A stretch of 64,000 nucleotides of DNA from ZC4RG20 sp963782445 (GTDB taxonomy: Bacteria; Pseudomonadota; Gammaproteobacteria; Steroidobacterales; Rariloculaceae): contig CAWAJM010000001.1 of the NCBI GenBank assembly GCA_963782445.1, forward strand, positions 4,278,001 to 4,342,000. Direction: 5' to 3'. Positions 1 through 7,671 of this stretch are shown piece after piece. Under the pieces are notes generated by a model, which did not search any database, was not told where the DNA came from, and saw only the letters and a list, made by a program, of their open reading frames with translations. Numbering within the stretch: the stretch's first letter is position 1; each line of letters starts with the position of its first letter. The translations under genes and the position numbers were made by a program.

Positions 1-1248
1 CACGGCGGCGCGCCCGTGTCCCTCGACGTGAAGACGACGCGCTGGGGCCCCGTGCTCGGGCGCGACTGGCGCGGCCGGCCCCTGGCCCTGCACGCGACCT
101 GGCTGGAGCCCGACGGCCTGAACCTCGCCATGCTGAATCTGCTCGATGCACCCTCCGCCGCCGCGGCCGTCGAAGTGGTCGACGGCTGGCACGGTCCGTC
201 GCTGAATTGGGTCTTCGCGGACACGGGCGGGCACATCGCCTGGACCGTCAACGGCCCGATCCCGAAGCGCCGCGATCTCGACGGCAGTCTTCCCGAGTCG
301 TGGGCCGGCGGGGGCCGCGGCTGGACGGGTCGGCTCGATCCGCCGCGGCTCGAGGACCCCGCCGACGGCATTCTGTTCACGGCCAACAACCGGACGCTGC
401 CCGAGCCCGACGCCGACGCGCTCACGCACATGTGGATGCGCCCGCTGCGCGCCAAGCGCATCGCCGACATGCTCGCCGCCCACCCGGGCCTCGACACGCA
501 CGCGTCCCTGGCCATGCAGCTCGACACGCGCGCGGAGGGCTACGACTTCGTGCGCGACCTCGCGCTCGAGGTCCTCTCGCCAGCCGAGTCCGACCCGGCC
601 CTGAAGCGCGTGCGCGCCCATATCGCAGCCTGGAACGGGCGCGCCGACGCCGACGAGCCCGGCTTCAGGCTACTGCAGGTTTTCTACCGCGCGCTGTTGC
701 AGCGCGTGCTCTCGCCGCTGCTCGCGAGGCCGCTTGCCGCCGATCCGAAGTTCGTGTATCGCTGGCCCCTCGCGGACGAACCTCTACGCCGGCTGCTCGA
801 GACGCGCCCCGCGGCCCTGCTGGCCGGCGAATTCCCGAGCTGGCGGGCGTACCTGCGCGACGTGCTCGTCGAGGCCGTCCGGCGCCTCGAGCACGACCCG
901 CACGGCCCCGACGCCGCCTGGGGCGACGTCAATCGGCTCGATGTGCGCCATCCGCTCGCCCGCCTCCCGCTGCTCGGCCGCTGGCTGCGCCTGCCGAGCG
1001 TGCCACTGTCGGGCTCCATGGTCTCGGTGCGCGTCCTCGCCCCCGACTTCGGCGCCGTGTTCCGCATGGACGTCGCACCCGGCGATCCCGGTGCCGGCGT
1101 GCTCGAAATGGCGGGGGGTCAGAGCGGGCACCCCCTGTCGCAGCACTTCGAGGACCAGGAACGCGCCTGGGTACGGGGCACGCCCGCTGCGTTCCTGGCC
1201 GGCCCCACGGCGGCCTCGTTCGAGCTCGTGCCGGCCGGCGCCCGCTGA
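1..1248 (+). CDS. Penicillin acylase family protein, C-terminal part
   Basis: The frame is open from the first base of the window, so the gene starts upstream and only about 415 C-terminal residues are visible. The family (Ntn-hydrolase amidases) cleaves amides such as penicillins or acyl-homoserine lactones in the periplasm. Family features seen are the ADTGGHIAW segment, the GPIPKR segment and the TANNRTLP segment, all typical of the beta chain, followed by the long helical part (DTRAEGYDF). The signal peptide, alpha chain and nucleophilic serine of the beta chain lie outside the window, so activity and substrate cannot be judged. It converges directly on the next gene: its TGA is immediately adjacent to the stop of the reverse-strand lipoprotein gene. 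Confidence 0.85.
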   Translation, partial: HGGAPVSLDVKTTRWGPVLGRDWRGRPLALHATWLEPDGLNLAMLNLLDAPSAAAAVEVVDGWHGPSLNWVFADTGGHIAWTVNGPIPKRRDLDGSLPESWAGGGRGWTGRLDPPRLEDPADGILFTANNRTLPEPDADALTHMWMRPLRAKRIADMLAAHPGLDTHASLAMQLDTRAEGYDFVRDLALEVLSPAESDPALKRVRAHIAAWNGRADADEPGFRLLQVFYRALLQRVLSPLLARPLAADPKFVYRWPLADEPLRRLLETRPAALLAGEFPSWRAYLRDVLVEAVRRLEHDPHGPDAAWGDVNRLDVRHPLARLPLLGRWLRLPSVPLSGSMVSVRVLAPDFGAVFRMDVAPGDPGAGVLEMAGGQSGHPLSQHFEDQERAWVRGTPAAFLAGPTAASFELVPAGAR

Positions 1249-2295
1249 TCACCGCGGCAGCACGCGCTCGATGACGGGCGGGTCCCGATCGTTGAAATGC
1301 GGGTGCACGACGTAGAGCGCGCCCTCCGCCACCGCCGCCGTCGTCGCCTGGTCCCCAAAGCTCTGCATACCCGCCGCCGTCGCGTTGTACCAGTTGTCCC
1401 CGCTCGTGAGCAGCACGACACGCTGCTTGCTGTTGCTCACGACCGCGAGCCGGCCGTCGGGCAGGAACACCATGCCGTCGGCCCCCTCGATGGGCGCGGG
1501 CAGCCCGATCTCGTTCATCTTCGCCGGGTCGCCCGGCTTCAGCCGAAACAGATGCGAACCGCCGATGACGATGAGATTGCCGTCCGGCGCGGCAACGATG
1601 CCGTTCAACGGCTGCTCGTCCTTGGCCTCGAAGCGAAACAGCACGCGCGGCTTCAAGTCAGGCCCGACGGCATAAACGACGTTGCGCCGGGAGTCCGTCA
1701 CGTAGGCCGTGCCGTCGGCGCCCGCGGCGACGTCGTTCGCGAAGTACTGCGCGTCGGCCGGCGGCCGACGTTCGGCCTTCGCGAGATCGACGAGCGCAAT
1801 GCGCTTTCCCGACTCGAGCGCATAGATCCCGAGCTTGGCCTGCCCCTTGGACTTGCCGTTCAAGACCGCGCGATCCGAGTCGCAGACCAGCAGCCGATTG
1901 TGCGCCGCATCGACCTCGATGCCGACCGAGGAGACGAGATCCGTATCGGTCACGAACGGCGTGACGGTGCCGTCGGCGCCGATCTGGAACACTGTGCCCT
2001 CGGCCAGCGAGCCCGTCAGGAAGCGCTTGCGGGCCGCGTCGAACTCGAGGCCCTCGGGCACGAAGCCGCCGCGCTTCGCGACGATACGGGCGGGCAAGTC
2101 CGTAGGCGCAGTCAACGCGGGCGGCGCGTCAGCCGGTTGCGCGGCCGGGGCCGGTTGCGGGGATGCCGCCGGTTGCGCGGATGCCCCCGGTTGCGTGCCC
2201 GCGCCCGGCGCCTTCGAGCAGGCCGCCAGCGCGGCGATGGCGCCCGCGGCGCAGAGGCACCCCACGACGCCGATTCTCTTGGTGCCAATCACCAT
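1249..2295 (-). CDS. Lipoprotein with SMP-30/gluconolactonase-like propeller
   Basis: A 348-residue protein with a lipoprotein signal: a short basic N-terminus, a hydrophobic stretch and a lipobox ending LAAC near residue 25, followed by an Ala/Pro-rich linker of about 45 residues. The rest looks like a six-bladed propeller of the SMP-30/gluconolactonase or NHL type (segments such as FVPEGLEFD, YFANDVAAGADG, LNGIVAAPDGN, GMVFLPDGRLAVV). It is anchored to a membrane facing the periplasm. It lies 7 bases downstream of the PQQ dehydrogenase gene, so the two are surely co-transcribed; it may hydrolyse a lactone made by that enzyme or just bind substrate. The function is inferred from fold and neighbourhood. 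The ATG at 2295 was chosen because it gives the intact signal peptide. Confidence 0.8.
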   Translation of the reverse strand: MVIGTKRIGVVGCLCAAGAIAALAACSKAPGAGTQPGASAQPAASPQPAPAAQPADAPPALTAPTDLPARIVAKRGGFVPEGLEFDAARKRFLTGSLAEGTVFQIGADGTVTPFVTDTDLVSSVGIEVDAAHNRLLVCDSDRAVLNGKSKGQAKLGIYALESGKRIALVDLAKAERRPPADAQYFANDVAAGADGTAYVTDSRRNVVYAVGPDLKPRVLFRFEAKDEQPLNGIVAAPDGNLIVIGGSHLFRLKPGDPAKMNEIGLPAPIEGADGMVFLPDGRLAVVSNSKQRVVLLTSGDNWYNATAAGMQSFGDQATTAAVAEGALYVVHPHFNDRDPPVIERVLPR

Positions 2296-2302
2296 GCCCG
2301 CC

Positions 2303-4450
2303 TCATTCGTTCGCCAGCGAGAAAACCCAGACTGTCGAGCTGCGCGCGACGGGCAGATCGATCTCGGGCACGAGACTCGGGAACGTGACTGCCTGCGGCG
2401 AGCCGTAGCCGACCACCATCGCGACGTACTGCCTGCCGTCGACCTCGTAGCTGATCGGCGCCGAGCTCGGCACGTCGTTGAGCCGCGTGCGCCACAGACG
2501 CTCGCCCGTCCCGGCGTCGTAGGCCGTGAACCACCGGTCGAGCGCACCCGCGAACACGACGCCGCCCGCCGTCGCGAGCACGCCCGTCGTCTGCGGCGCG
2601 CGCTGGCGCTCGATCCAAAGCGGCTTGTGCGTCGTGAGGTCGACTGCCTCGATGCGGCCGAAGCGCCCGTCGCTGTCGAGCCGCGGCCGAATACTGAAGC
2701 GTACGCCCGTCGAAAGCGCGCCGCGCTCGCCCTGCGGCACCGGCGTCAGATCCATGCACGACTCGACGAGCGGCACGAACAGAACCCGCTTGTGCGGATC
2801 GATCGAGCCCGGAATCCAGCTCTTCGCCCCGCCCGCGTGCGGGCACACCGTGATCGCGCGCTCGCGGCTCGGAATCAGGTTCGGATCGATCGTCTTCGCG
2901 CCCGACTGCGGATCGACGCCCGTGATGATGTTCTGCAGCCCCATGTCCATGGAGAACAGGTACCGGCCCGTGTGCGCGTCGAGCGCGTCGTAGAGCGCCT
3001 CCTTGCCCGAGGTCAGCACGACGCGGTGCAGCTGCCCGTTCACGGGGAGGTCGACGAGCTGGCGCTCGAAGGCCCAGTCGAAGTCCCACTGGTCGTTCGG
3101 CACGTGCTGGAAGTACCACACGAGCTTGCCCGTATCGGGGTTCAGCGCAATCGTCGCATTCGTGTAAAGCGCCGCGTTCGTGATGCCCGGCTTGGCGACC
3201 GGATCGCGCAGCGGCCCCGTGTCGTATGTCGGCGCCGGCCCGAAGAACGCGAGGTTCTGCTCCGGGTCGTAGCTGCCCGCGGTCCATACGGAGCCGCCCG
3301 TGCGCTTCTCGAGCGGCAGCCCGTTCCACGAATTGCCGCCCGGCTCCCCGGGCCGCGCGATCGAGTAGAACCGCCAGAGCTCGCGTCCCGTTTCGGCATC
3401 GAGTCCGACGATATAGGAGCCGCCCGGCCCCTGCCCGTTGATGCCTTGCAGAATCTTGCCGTGCGCAGCCAGCGGGCCGCCCGTGATTCCGAACCCGAGG
3501 CTCGTATCCGCCACGGGCTGATCCCAGACCACGCGGCCCGTTTTCGCATCGAGCGCCACGACGTGCGCATCGGACGTGCCGAAGTAGATCTTGTCCTCGT
3601 AGAGCGCGAGGTTGCGCTTGACGGTCGGACGCAGGTTGCGCGGCAGCTGACGATGGTAATGCCAGAGCGCGTCGCCCGTCTTCGCATCGAGCGCCTGCAC
3701 GTTGTCGCCGTAGCTGTGCACGAAGATGACGCCGTCGTGCTCGAGCGGCGTCGCAGCGTTCGGGCCGGCCGGCAGCGTCAACGTCCAGGCCACGCGCAGG
3801 CGCTTGACGTTTTGGGCGTCGACCTGCTCGAGCGGACTGAAGCCTTGATCGTCGTAAGTGCGCCGCCACGTAAGCCAATCTCCCGCGCGCGGGTGCGCGA
3901 GCATCGCATCCGTCACGGGCTCGTAGCGCGCGAACGGATTGGCCGGCGCAGGCCAAGGCGGCAGCGCGACGCCGGCCGTCACCGGGCCGCCCGGACTCCG
4001 GCTGCGCAGCCGCTGCTGCTCCGTCGTCGCCTTGCCCGGCACGCGCATGGCCGCGAGCCGCTGCGGATCGGCCGGCAGCGCGGAGCCTCCGGCCGCCACG
4101 CCGTTACGCTCGAGCAGAAACGCCACGAGCGCGGCATACGCGTCGTCGCCGAGCTGACCCGCGAGCCCGGGCGGCATGGCGCTGTGCAGATAGTCGTAGA
4201 GCTCGTCCACGCCGCGCCCCGCCCAGCGATCGGCGAAGGCCTGCCCCGTGACCGCAGGACCGAACTGACCGTCGTCGAGATGCGCACCGTGACACTGCGC
4301 GCAGCTGCGCCCGTACTCGGCCTCGCCCTGGCGGGCTTGCGCGTCACTGAACGCAGGTGGTCGAGACTTCGATTGCGGCTGCGCGGCAGCCGCACCGCTC
4401 AGCGTAAGCAGCGCCGCGATGGCCGCGGCGGCGATACCCCCATTCGTCAT
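2303..4450 (-). CDS. PQQ-dependent dehydrogenase with N-terminal cytochrome c domain
   Basis: A 715-residue secreted quinohaemoprotein. Residues 1-23 form a signal peptide ending AAAAQ. A cytochrome c domain follows, with haem motif CAQCH at residues 50-54 and a likely Met ligand near residue 92 (SAMPPGL). From about residue 150 comes an eight-bladed PQQ propeller (YDDQGFSPLEQV, repeated ALDAKTG-type blade ends, NDQWDFDWAF). Such enzymes oxidise alcohols, aldoses or aldehydes in the periplasm and pass electrons to the haem. The haem domain is N-terminal here, whereas in quinohaemoprotein alcohol dehydrogenases it is C-terminal. No adjacent-cysteine pair typical of methanol/ethanol dehydrogenases is visible, so the substrate is open. 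No PQQ synthesis genes lie in the window. The ATG overlaps the stop of a decayed upstream gene. Confidence 0.87.
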   Translation of the reverse strand: MTNGGIAAAAIAALLTLSGAAAAQPQSKSRPPAFSDAQARQGEAEYGRSCAQCHGAHLDDGQFGPAVTGQAFADRWAGRGVDELYDYLHSAMPPGLAGQLGDDAYAALVAFLLERNGVAAGGSALPADPQRLAAMRVPGKATTEQQRLRSRSPGGPVTAGVALPPWPAPANPFARYEPVTDAMLAHPRAGDWLTWRRTYDDQGFSPLEQVDAQNVKRLRVAWTLTLPAGPNAATPLEHDGVIFVHSYGDNVQALDAKTGDALWHYHRQLPRNLRPTVKRNLALYEDKIYFGTSDAHVVALDAKTGRVVWDQPVADTSLGFGITGGPLAAHGKILQGINGQGPGGSYIVGLDAETGRELWRFYSIARPGEPGGNSWNGLPLEKRTGGSVWTAGSYDPEQNLAFFGPAPTYDTGPLRDPVAKPGITNAALYTNATIALNPDTGKLVWYFQHVPNDQWDFDWAFERQLVDLPVNGQLHRVVLTSGKEALYDALDAHTGRYLFSMDMGLQNIITGVDPQSGAKTIDPNLIPSRERAITVCPHAGGAKSWIPGSIDPHKRVLFVPLVESCMDLTPVPQGERGALSTGVRFSIRPRLDSDGRFGRIEAVDLTTHKPLWIERQRAPQTTGVLATAGGVVFAGALDRWFTAYDAGTGERLWRTRLNDVPSSAPISYEVDGRQYVAMVVGYGSPQAVTFPSLVPEIDLPVARSSTVWVFSLANE

Positions 4451-4690
4451 TGCTCACCCCCGGATCGACTTCTGGCGGTCGAATGGCCATAGCCTACCCG
4501 ATCTCGGAGGTGAACCAGATACTTGGTTGCGATGATCGTGCCGTCGGGCCGCAGAAACTCGAAGCCGCCGTCAGGCGCGCAGCGCTCGATCGACCTCGAG
4601 CTTCGGCAACGCCTCGAGCGCCCGCGCGAGGCGCACGTGCTCGCGCTAGGCGATCGAGGGCGAGCCAGGACTTTGACGCCGAACTAGGGT
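4447..4690 (-). pseudogene. Decayed remnant of a gene once coupled to the PQQ dehydrogenase
   Basis: Reading the reverse strand with two one-base frame corrections gives protein-like sequence that no single frame keeps: SWLALDRL, then REHVRLARALEALPKLEVD, then DGGFEFLRPDGTIIATKYL and VHLRDRVGYG. The last part ends in a TGA that overlaps the ATG of the PQQ dehydrogenase (ATGA), the usual mark of translational coupling. No start codon, ribosome site or upstream part can be recognised, and the family is unknown to me. It looks like the C-terminal stump of a lost first gene of the operon, although sequence errors could also explain the frame changes. Confidence 0.42.
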
Positions 4691-4907
4691 AAGGTCTCCG
4701 CGCATTTGGCCCGCATTGCGGACTTTGAAATCTAGCCGATGCGGGGAAGTCCGATCCCGGCCCGGCTTGACGCCATCTGGCGGAATTGGGCCGCGCGTGG
4801 GCAGCTGCGTCGCCGCCCGGCACGCCAGTTCGGATTCTGGTGCTGCAGATCCAGCGCCGTCCAGAGAGATAGAGCGCGGGCAAATCTACATCTGGAGGCA
4901 AATAGAT
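4451..4907. other. 457-base gap between divergent genes
   Basis: Apart from the decayed gene fragment at its left end, this stretch holds no convincing gene. It separates the reverse-strand PQQ operon from yaiI on the forward strand and presumably carries both promoters, but I see no clear -35/-10 pair. The right end has the ribosome binding site of yaiI (GGAG around 4893-4896, 11 bases before its ATG). Confidence 0.5.
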
Positions 4908-5354
4908 ATGGAAATATGGGTGGACGCCGATGCCTGCCCCGTGGCCATCAAGGAGATACTGTTTAGGGTCGCAAAACGTACTGGCGTAAGGGTGACGCTC
5001 GTCGCCAATCAATCAATCCGAGTTCCCAAATTTCCTTCCATACGGACGATTCGCGTCGCGGCGGGATTTGACGTTGCCGACCATGAAATCGCAAAAAGAT
5101 GCAGTCCTGGCGATCTCGTGGTTACGAGCGATATCCCTTTGGCTGCGGAGATCATCGGCAAAGGCGGCCGAGCCCTAAGCCCTCGTGGCGAGATGTTTTC
5201 CGCCGACGACATTCGAGCGCGGCTAACCATGCGGGATTTTATGGACACGCTGCGCGGGAGCGGCATAGACACGGGTGGCCCGCCGGTATTGAGTCAACGG
5301 GATAGGCAGCTGTTCGCGAGCCACCTGGATACGCTGTTGACGAAGCACGCTTGA
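4908..5354 (+). CDS. yaiI: YaiI/YqxD family protein (DUF188)
   Basis: A 148-residue protein of the conserved YaiI/YqxD family (UPF0178), with the family opening MEIWVDADACPVAIKEIL, the central VVTSDIPLAAEII segment and the terminal RQLFASHLD segment. Members have a PIN-like fold and are thought to act on nucleic acid, but no reaction is established. The ATG at 4908 was chosen because the homology starts exactly there and a GGAG site precedes it; the frame stays open about 190 bases further upstream without family similarity. Base and codon use are clearly less GC-rich than in the neighbours (runs such as AATCAATCAATCCGAG), which may mean recent acquisition. Confidence 0.9.
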   Translation: MEIWVDADACPVAIKEILFRVAKRTGVRVTLVANQSIRVPKFPSIRTIRVAAGFDVADHEIAKRCSPGDLVVTSDIPLAAEIIGKGGRALSPRGEMFSADDIRARLTMRDFMDTLRGSGIDTGGPPVLSQRDRQLFASHLDTLLTKHA

Positions 5355-5614
5355 GTGGCCGAAACCGGCCGAACACGGACACCCCACAATACGGATTTCG
5401 AGCTGAGCGCCCCCTTGCTGCTCCCCCCGATCGCCCGCTTCGCCGTCATGCCCTTCGGCCTCATCCGGGGTGTGGACGGCGCTTCGCGAGGCTGCGGCGA
5501 AGGTTGGATAATTCCGCTACCATTAGTCGAGCTCGGCCTGATGGGCAACGCAATGGGGGAGAGAAGTCCACTTGCCGCGCGGACTCCGCGCGCACCTGCC
5601 GCGGGCCCGCGCCC

Positions 5615-6460
5615 GTGAGCCGCGCGCTCCCCGGCTACCGCCGCATCGAAGTCCGCCGCTACGCTCCGGCGCTCGGCGCCGAAGTCCGCGGCCTCGACCT
5701 CGCCGAAGGCCTCGACGCCGAGGCCTACGCGGAAGTCCGCCGCGCCCTACTCGACCACCAGGTCCTGTTCTTCAAGGACCAGAGCGAAATCCCTCCGGCC
5801 ACCCAGGTCGCCATCGGCCGGCTGTTCGGCGAGCTCCACTTCCATCCGGCCGCCCCGCAGATGACGGGGCAACCCGAGGTCTTCGAGATCCACGTCCACC
5901 GCGGCTCGAAGGTCGCGAACGGCGAGTTCTGGCACTCCAACGTCTCCTGCGACGCGGTGCCGCCGCTCGGCACGATCCTGCAGCTGCACATCCTGCCCGA
6001 GCTCGGCGGCGACACGCTGTTCGCCAACATGTACGCCGCCTACGAAGCGCTCTCCGAACCGCTCAAGCGAATGCTCGAAGGCCTGAGCGCGCTGCATGCA
6101 TCCGAGCACGTCTACCGCGGCCGCTATGCCGACCGCGGCATCGACGACCGCGGCAAGACCTACCCTTCCGCCGTGCACCCCGTCGTGCGCACGCACCCCG
6201 AGACCGGCCGCAAGGCGCTCTATGTGAACCGCACGTTCACGACGCGCATCAACGAACTCGGCGAGCGCGAGAGCCGCGCGATCCTCGGCCTGCTGTTCGA
6301 CCACGCCGAGCAGATCGACTTCCAGATTCGCTATCGCTGGGCCGTCAACGACGTGGCTTTCTGGGACAACCGCTGCGCCATGCATCACGCGGTCTGGGAC
6401 TACTGGCCGGCCGAGCGCAAGGGCCGGCGCGTCACGATCAAGGGAGACCGCCCAAGATGA
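5615..6460 (+). CDS. TauD/TfdA-family dioxygenase-like protein with altered iron site
   Basis: A 281-residue protein of the taurine/2,4-D dioxygenase family, which uses Fe(II) and 2-oxoglutarate to hydroxylate small molecules. The fold is complete: GAEVRGLDLAEGL at the N-terminus, the metal loop at residues 106-110, GGDTLFANMYAAYEAL, the DNRCAMHHAVWDY distal-histidine region (His257) and the RKGRRVTI 2-oxoglutarate arginine region. The HxD motif reads WHSNV, so the aspartate ligand is Asn109. That is unusual and may lower iron binding or change chemistry. The GTG at 5615 is the start that fits the family; the frame is open further upstream. Its TGA overlaps the ATG of the threonine synthase gene, so the two are coupled. 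Confidence 0.85.
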   Translation: MSRALPGYRRIEVRRYAPALGAEVRGLDLAEGLDAEAYAEVRRALLDHQVLFFKDQSEIPPATQVAIGRLFGELHFHPAAPQMTGQPEVFEIHVHRGSKVANGEFWHSNVSCDAVPPLGTILQLHILPELGGDTLFANMYAAYEALSEPLKRMLEGLSALHASEHVYRGRYADRGIDDRGKTYPSAVHPVVRTHPETGRKALYVNRTFTTRINELGERESRAILGLLFDHAEQIDFQIRYRWAVNDVAFWDNRCAMHHAVWDYWPAERKGRRVTIKGDRPR

Positions 6461-7671
6461 GCATGCGCGCGCCGAGCCCAGGTTCCGCGCCGGCGTCGGC
6501 GCTCTCGCATCTCGAATGCGCGCGGCCGGCCTGCGGCGAGACGCTCGACTACGCGCCGGCCGCGAACCTTTGCCCGGCCTGCCGTGGTCCGCTGCTCGCG
6601 CGCTACGACCTTGCCGCGGCAGCGCGCAGCCTGAGCCTCGAGGCCTTGCTCCCGCGCCCGAACACGATGTGGCGGTTCACGGAGGTCCTGCCCAAGGCCG
6701 CGCCGATCTCGCTCGGCGAAGGCCGCACGCCGCTGCTGCATGCCGTGCGCTACGGCGAACGCCTCGGCCTCACGCGGCTCTTCGTCAAGGACGAAGGGCT
6801 GAACCCGACGGGCTCGTTCAAGGCGCGCGGCCTCTCGGCCGCCGTCAGCATGGCCAAGGCGCTCGGCGTCGGCACGCTCGCGCTGCCGACGGCCGGCAAC
6901 GCCGGCGGCGCGGCCGCCGCCTATGCCGCGAAGGCCGGCCTCGACTGCGTCATCGCCATGCCCGCCGACACGCCCGCCGCGAACGTCGTCGAAGCGCGCG
7001 CATTCGGCGCCGACGTGCGGCTCCTCGACGGCCTGATTTCCGACTGCGGCCGCTTCATCGCGGAAGGGGCGGCCGAGCACGGCTGGTACGAAGTCTCGAC
7101 CCTTAAGGAGCCCTATCGCATCGAAAGCAAGAAGACGATGGGCTACGAGCTCTGGGAAGAGCTCGGCGGCACCCTGCCCGACGTCATCGTCTATCCGACG
7201 GGCGGCGGTGTCGGGCTCATCGGCATGTGGAAGGCCTTCGAGGAGCTAGAGACCATGGGCCTCGTCGGGTCCGAGCGCCCGCGCATGATCGCCGTCCAGG
7301 CAGCGGGCTGCGCGCCCATCGTGCGCGCGTTCGCGGCCGGCGCGGCTAGCGCCGAGCCCTGGAAAGGCGCGGCGACCGTGGCCTCGGGCCTGCGCGTGCC
7401 CAAAGCGCTCGGCGATTTTCTAGTGCTGGCGGCGCTCTACGAGAGCCGCGGCGAGGCCGTCGCGGCGACGGACGCCGAGCTCATGCAGGCCTGCCGGGAT
7501 CTCGCGTGGCACGAAGGCATCTTCGCCGCACCCGAAGGCGGCGCGGGCCTCGTCGCCGTGCAGAAGCTCATCGGCGCCGAGAAGATCCGCCCCGACGAGA
7601 CCGTCGTCGTGTTCAACACCGGCAGCGGCTACAAGTACCTCGAAGCGTGGCAACGCGCGCAGCACCGCTGA
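6457..7671 (+). CDS. thrC: Threonine synthase (PLP-dependent)
   Basis: A 404-residue fold-type II PLP enzyme. An N-terminal zinc-ribbon-like segment has four cysteines (21, 26, 39, 42), then come LGEGRTPLL and the cofactor motif NPTGSFKARG, with the Schiff-base lysine at residue 122; PTAGNAGGAAAAYAA and PTGGGVGLIGMWKA bind the PLP phosphate. This matches the plant/archaeal-like threonine synthases, which make threonine from O-phosphohomoserine. No other threonine pathway gene is nearby, so it may be a paralogue acting on a related beta-substituted amino acid linked to the coupled TauD-like protein. It overlaps the upstream gene by 4 bases and the next gene by about 25. Confidence 0.83.
   Translation: MSMRAPSPGSAPASALSHLECARPACGETLDYAPAANLCPACRGPLLARYDLAAAARSLSLEALLPRPNTMWRFTEVLPKAAPISLGEGRTPLLHAVRYGERLGLTRLFVKDEGLNPTGSFKARGLSAAVSMAKALGVGTLALPTAGNAGGAAAAYAAKAGLDCVIAMPADTPAANVVEARAFGADVRLLDGLISDCGRFIAEGAAEHGWYEVSTLKEPYRIESKKTMGYELWEELGGTLPDVIVYPTGGGVGLIGMWKAFEELETMGLVGSERPRMIAVQAAGCAPIVRAFAAGAASAEPWKGAATVASGLRVPKALGDFLVLAALYESRGEAVAATDAELMQACRDLAWHEGIFAAPEGGAGLVAVQKLIGAEKIRPDETVVVFNTGSGYKYLEAWQRAQHR

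Noticed and set aside
1835..4492. An 885-codon forward-strand open frame across the PQQ dehydrogenase region
   Set aside because: It lies opposite a gene with clear haem and propeller motifs, is extremely Arg-rich with no domain pattern, and reflects third-position GC bias on the other strand.
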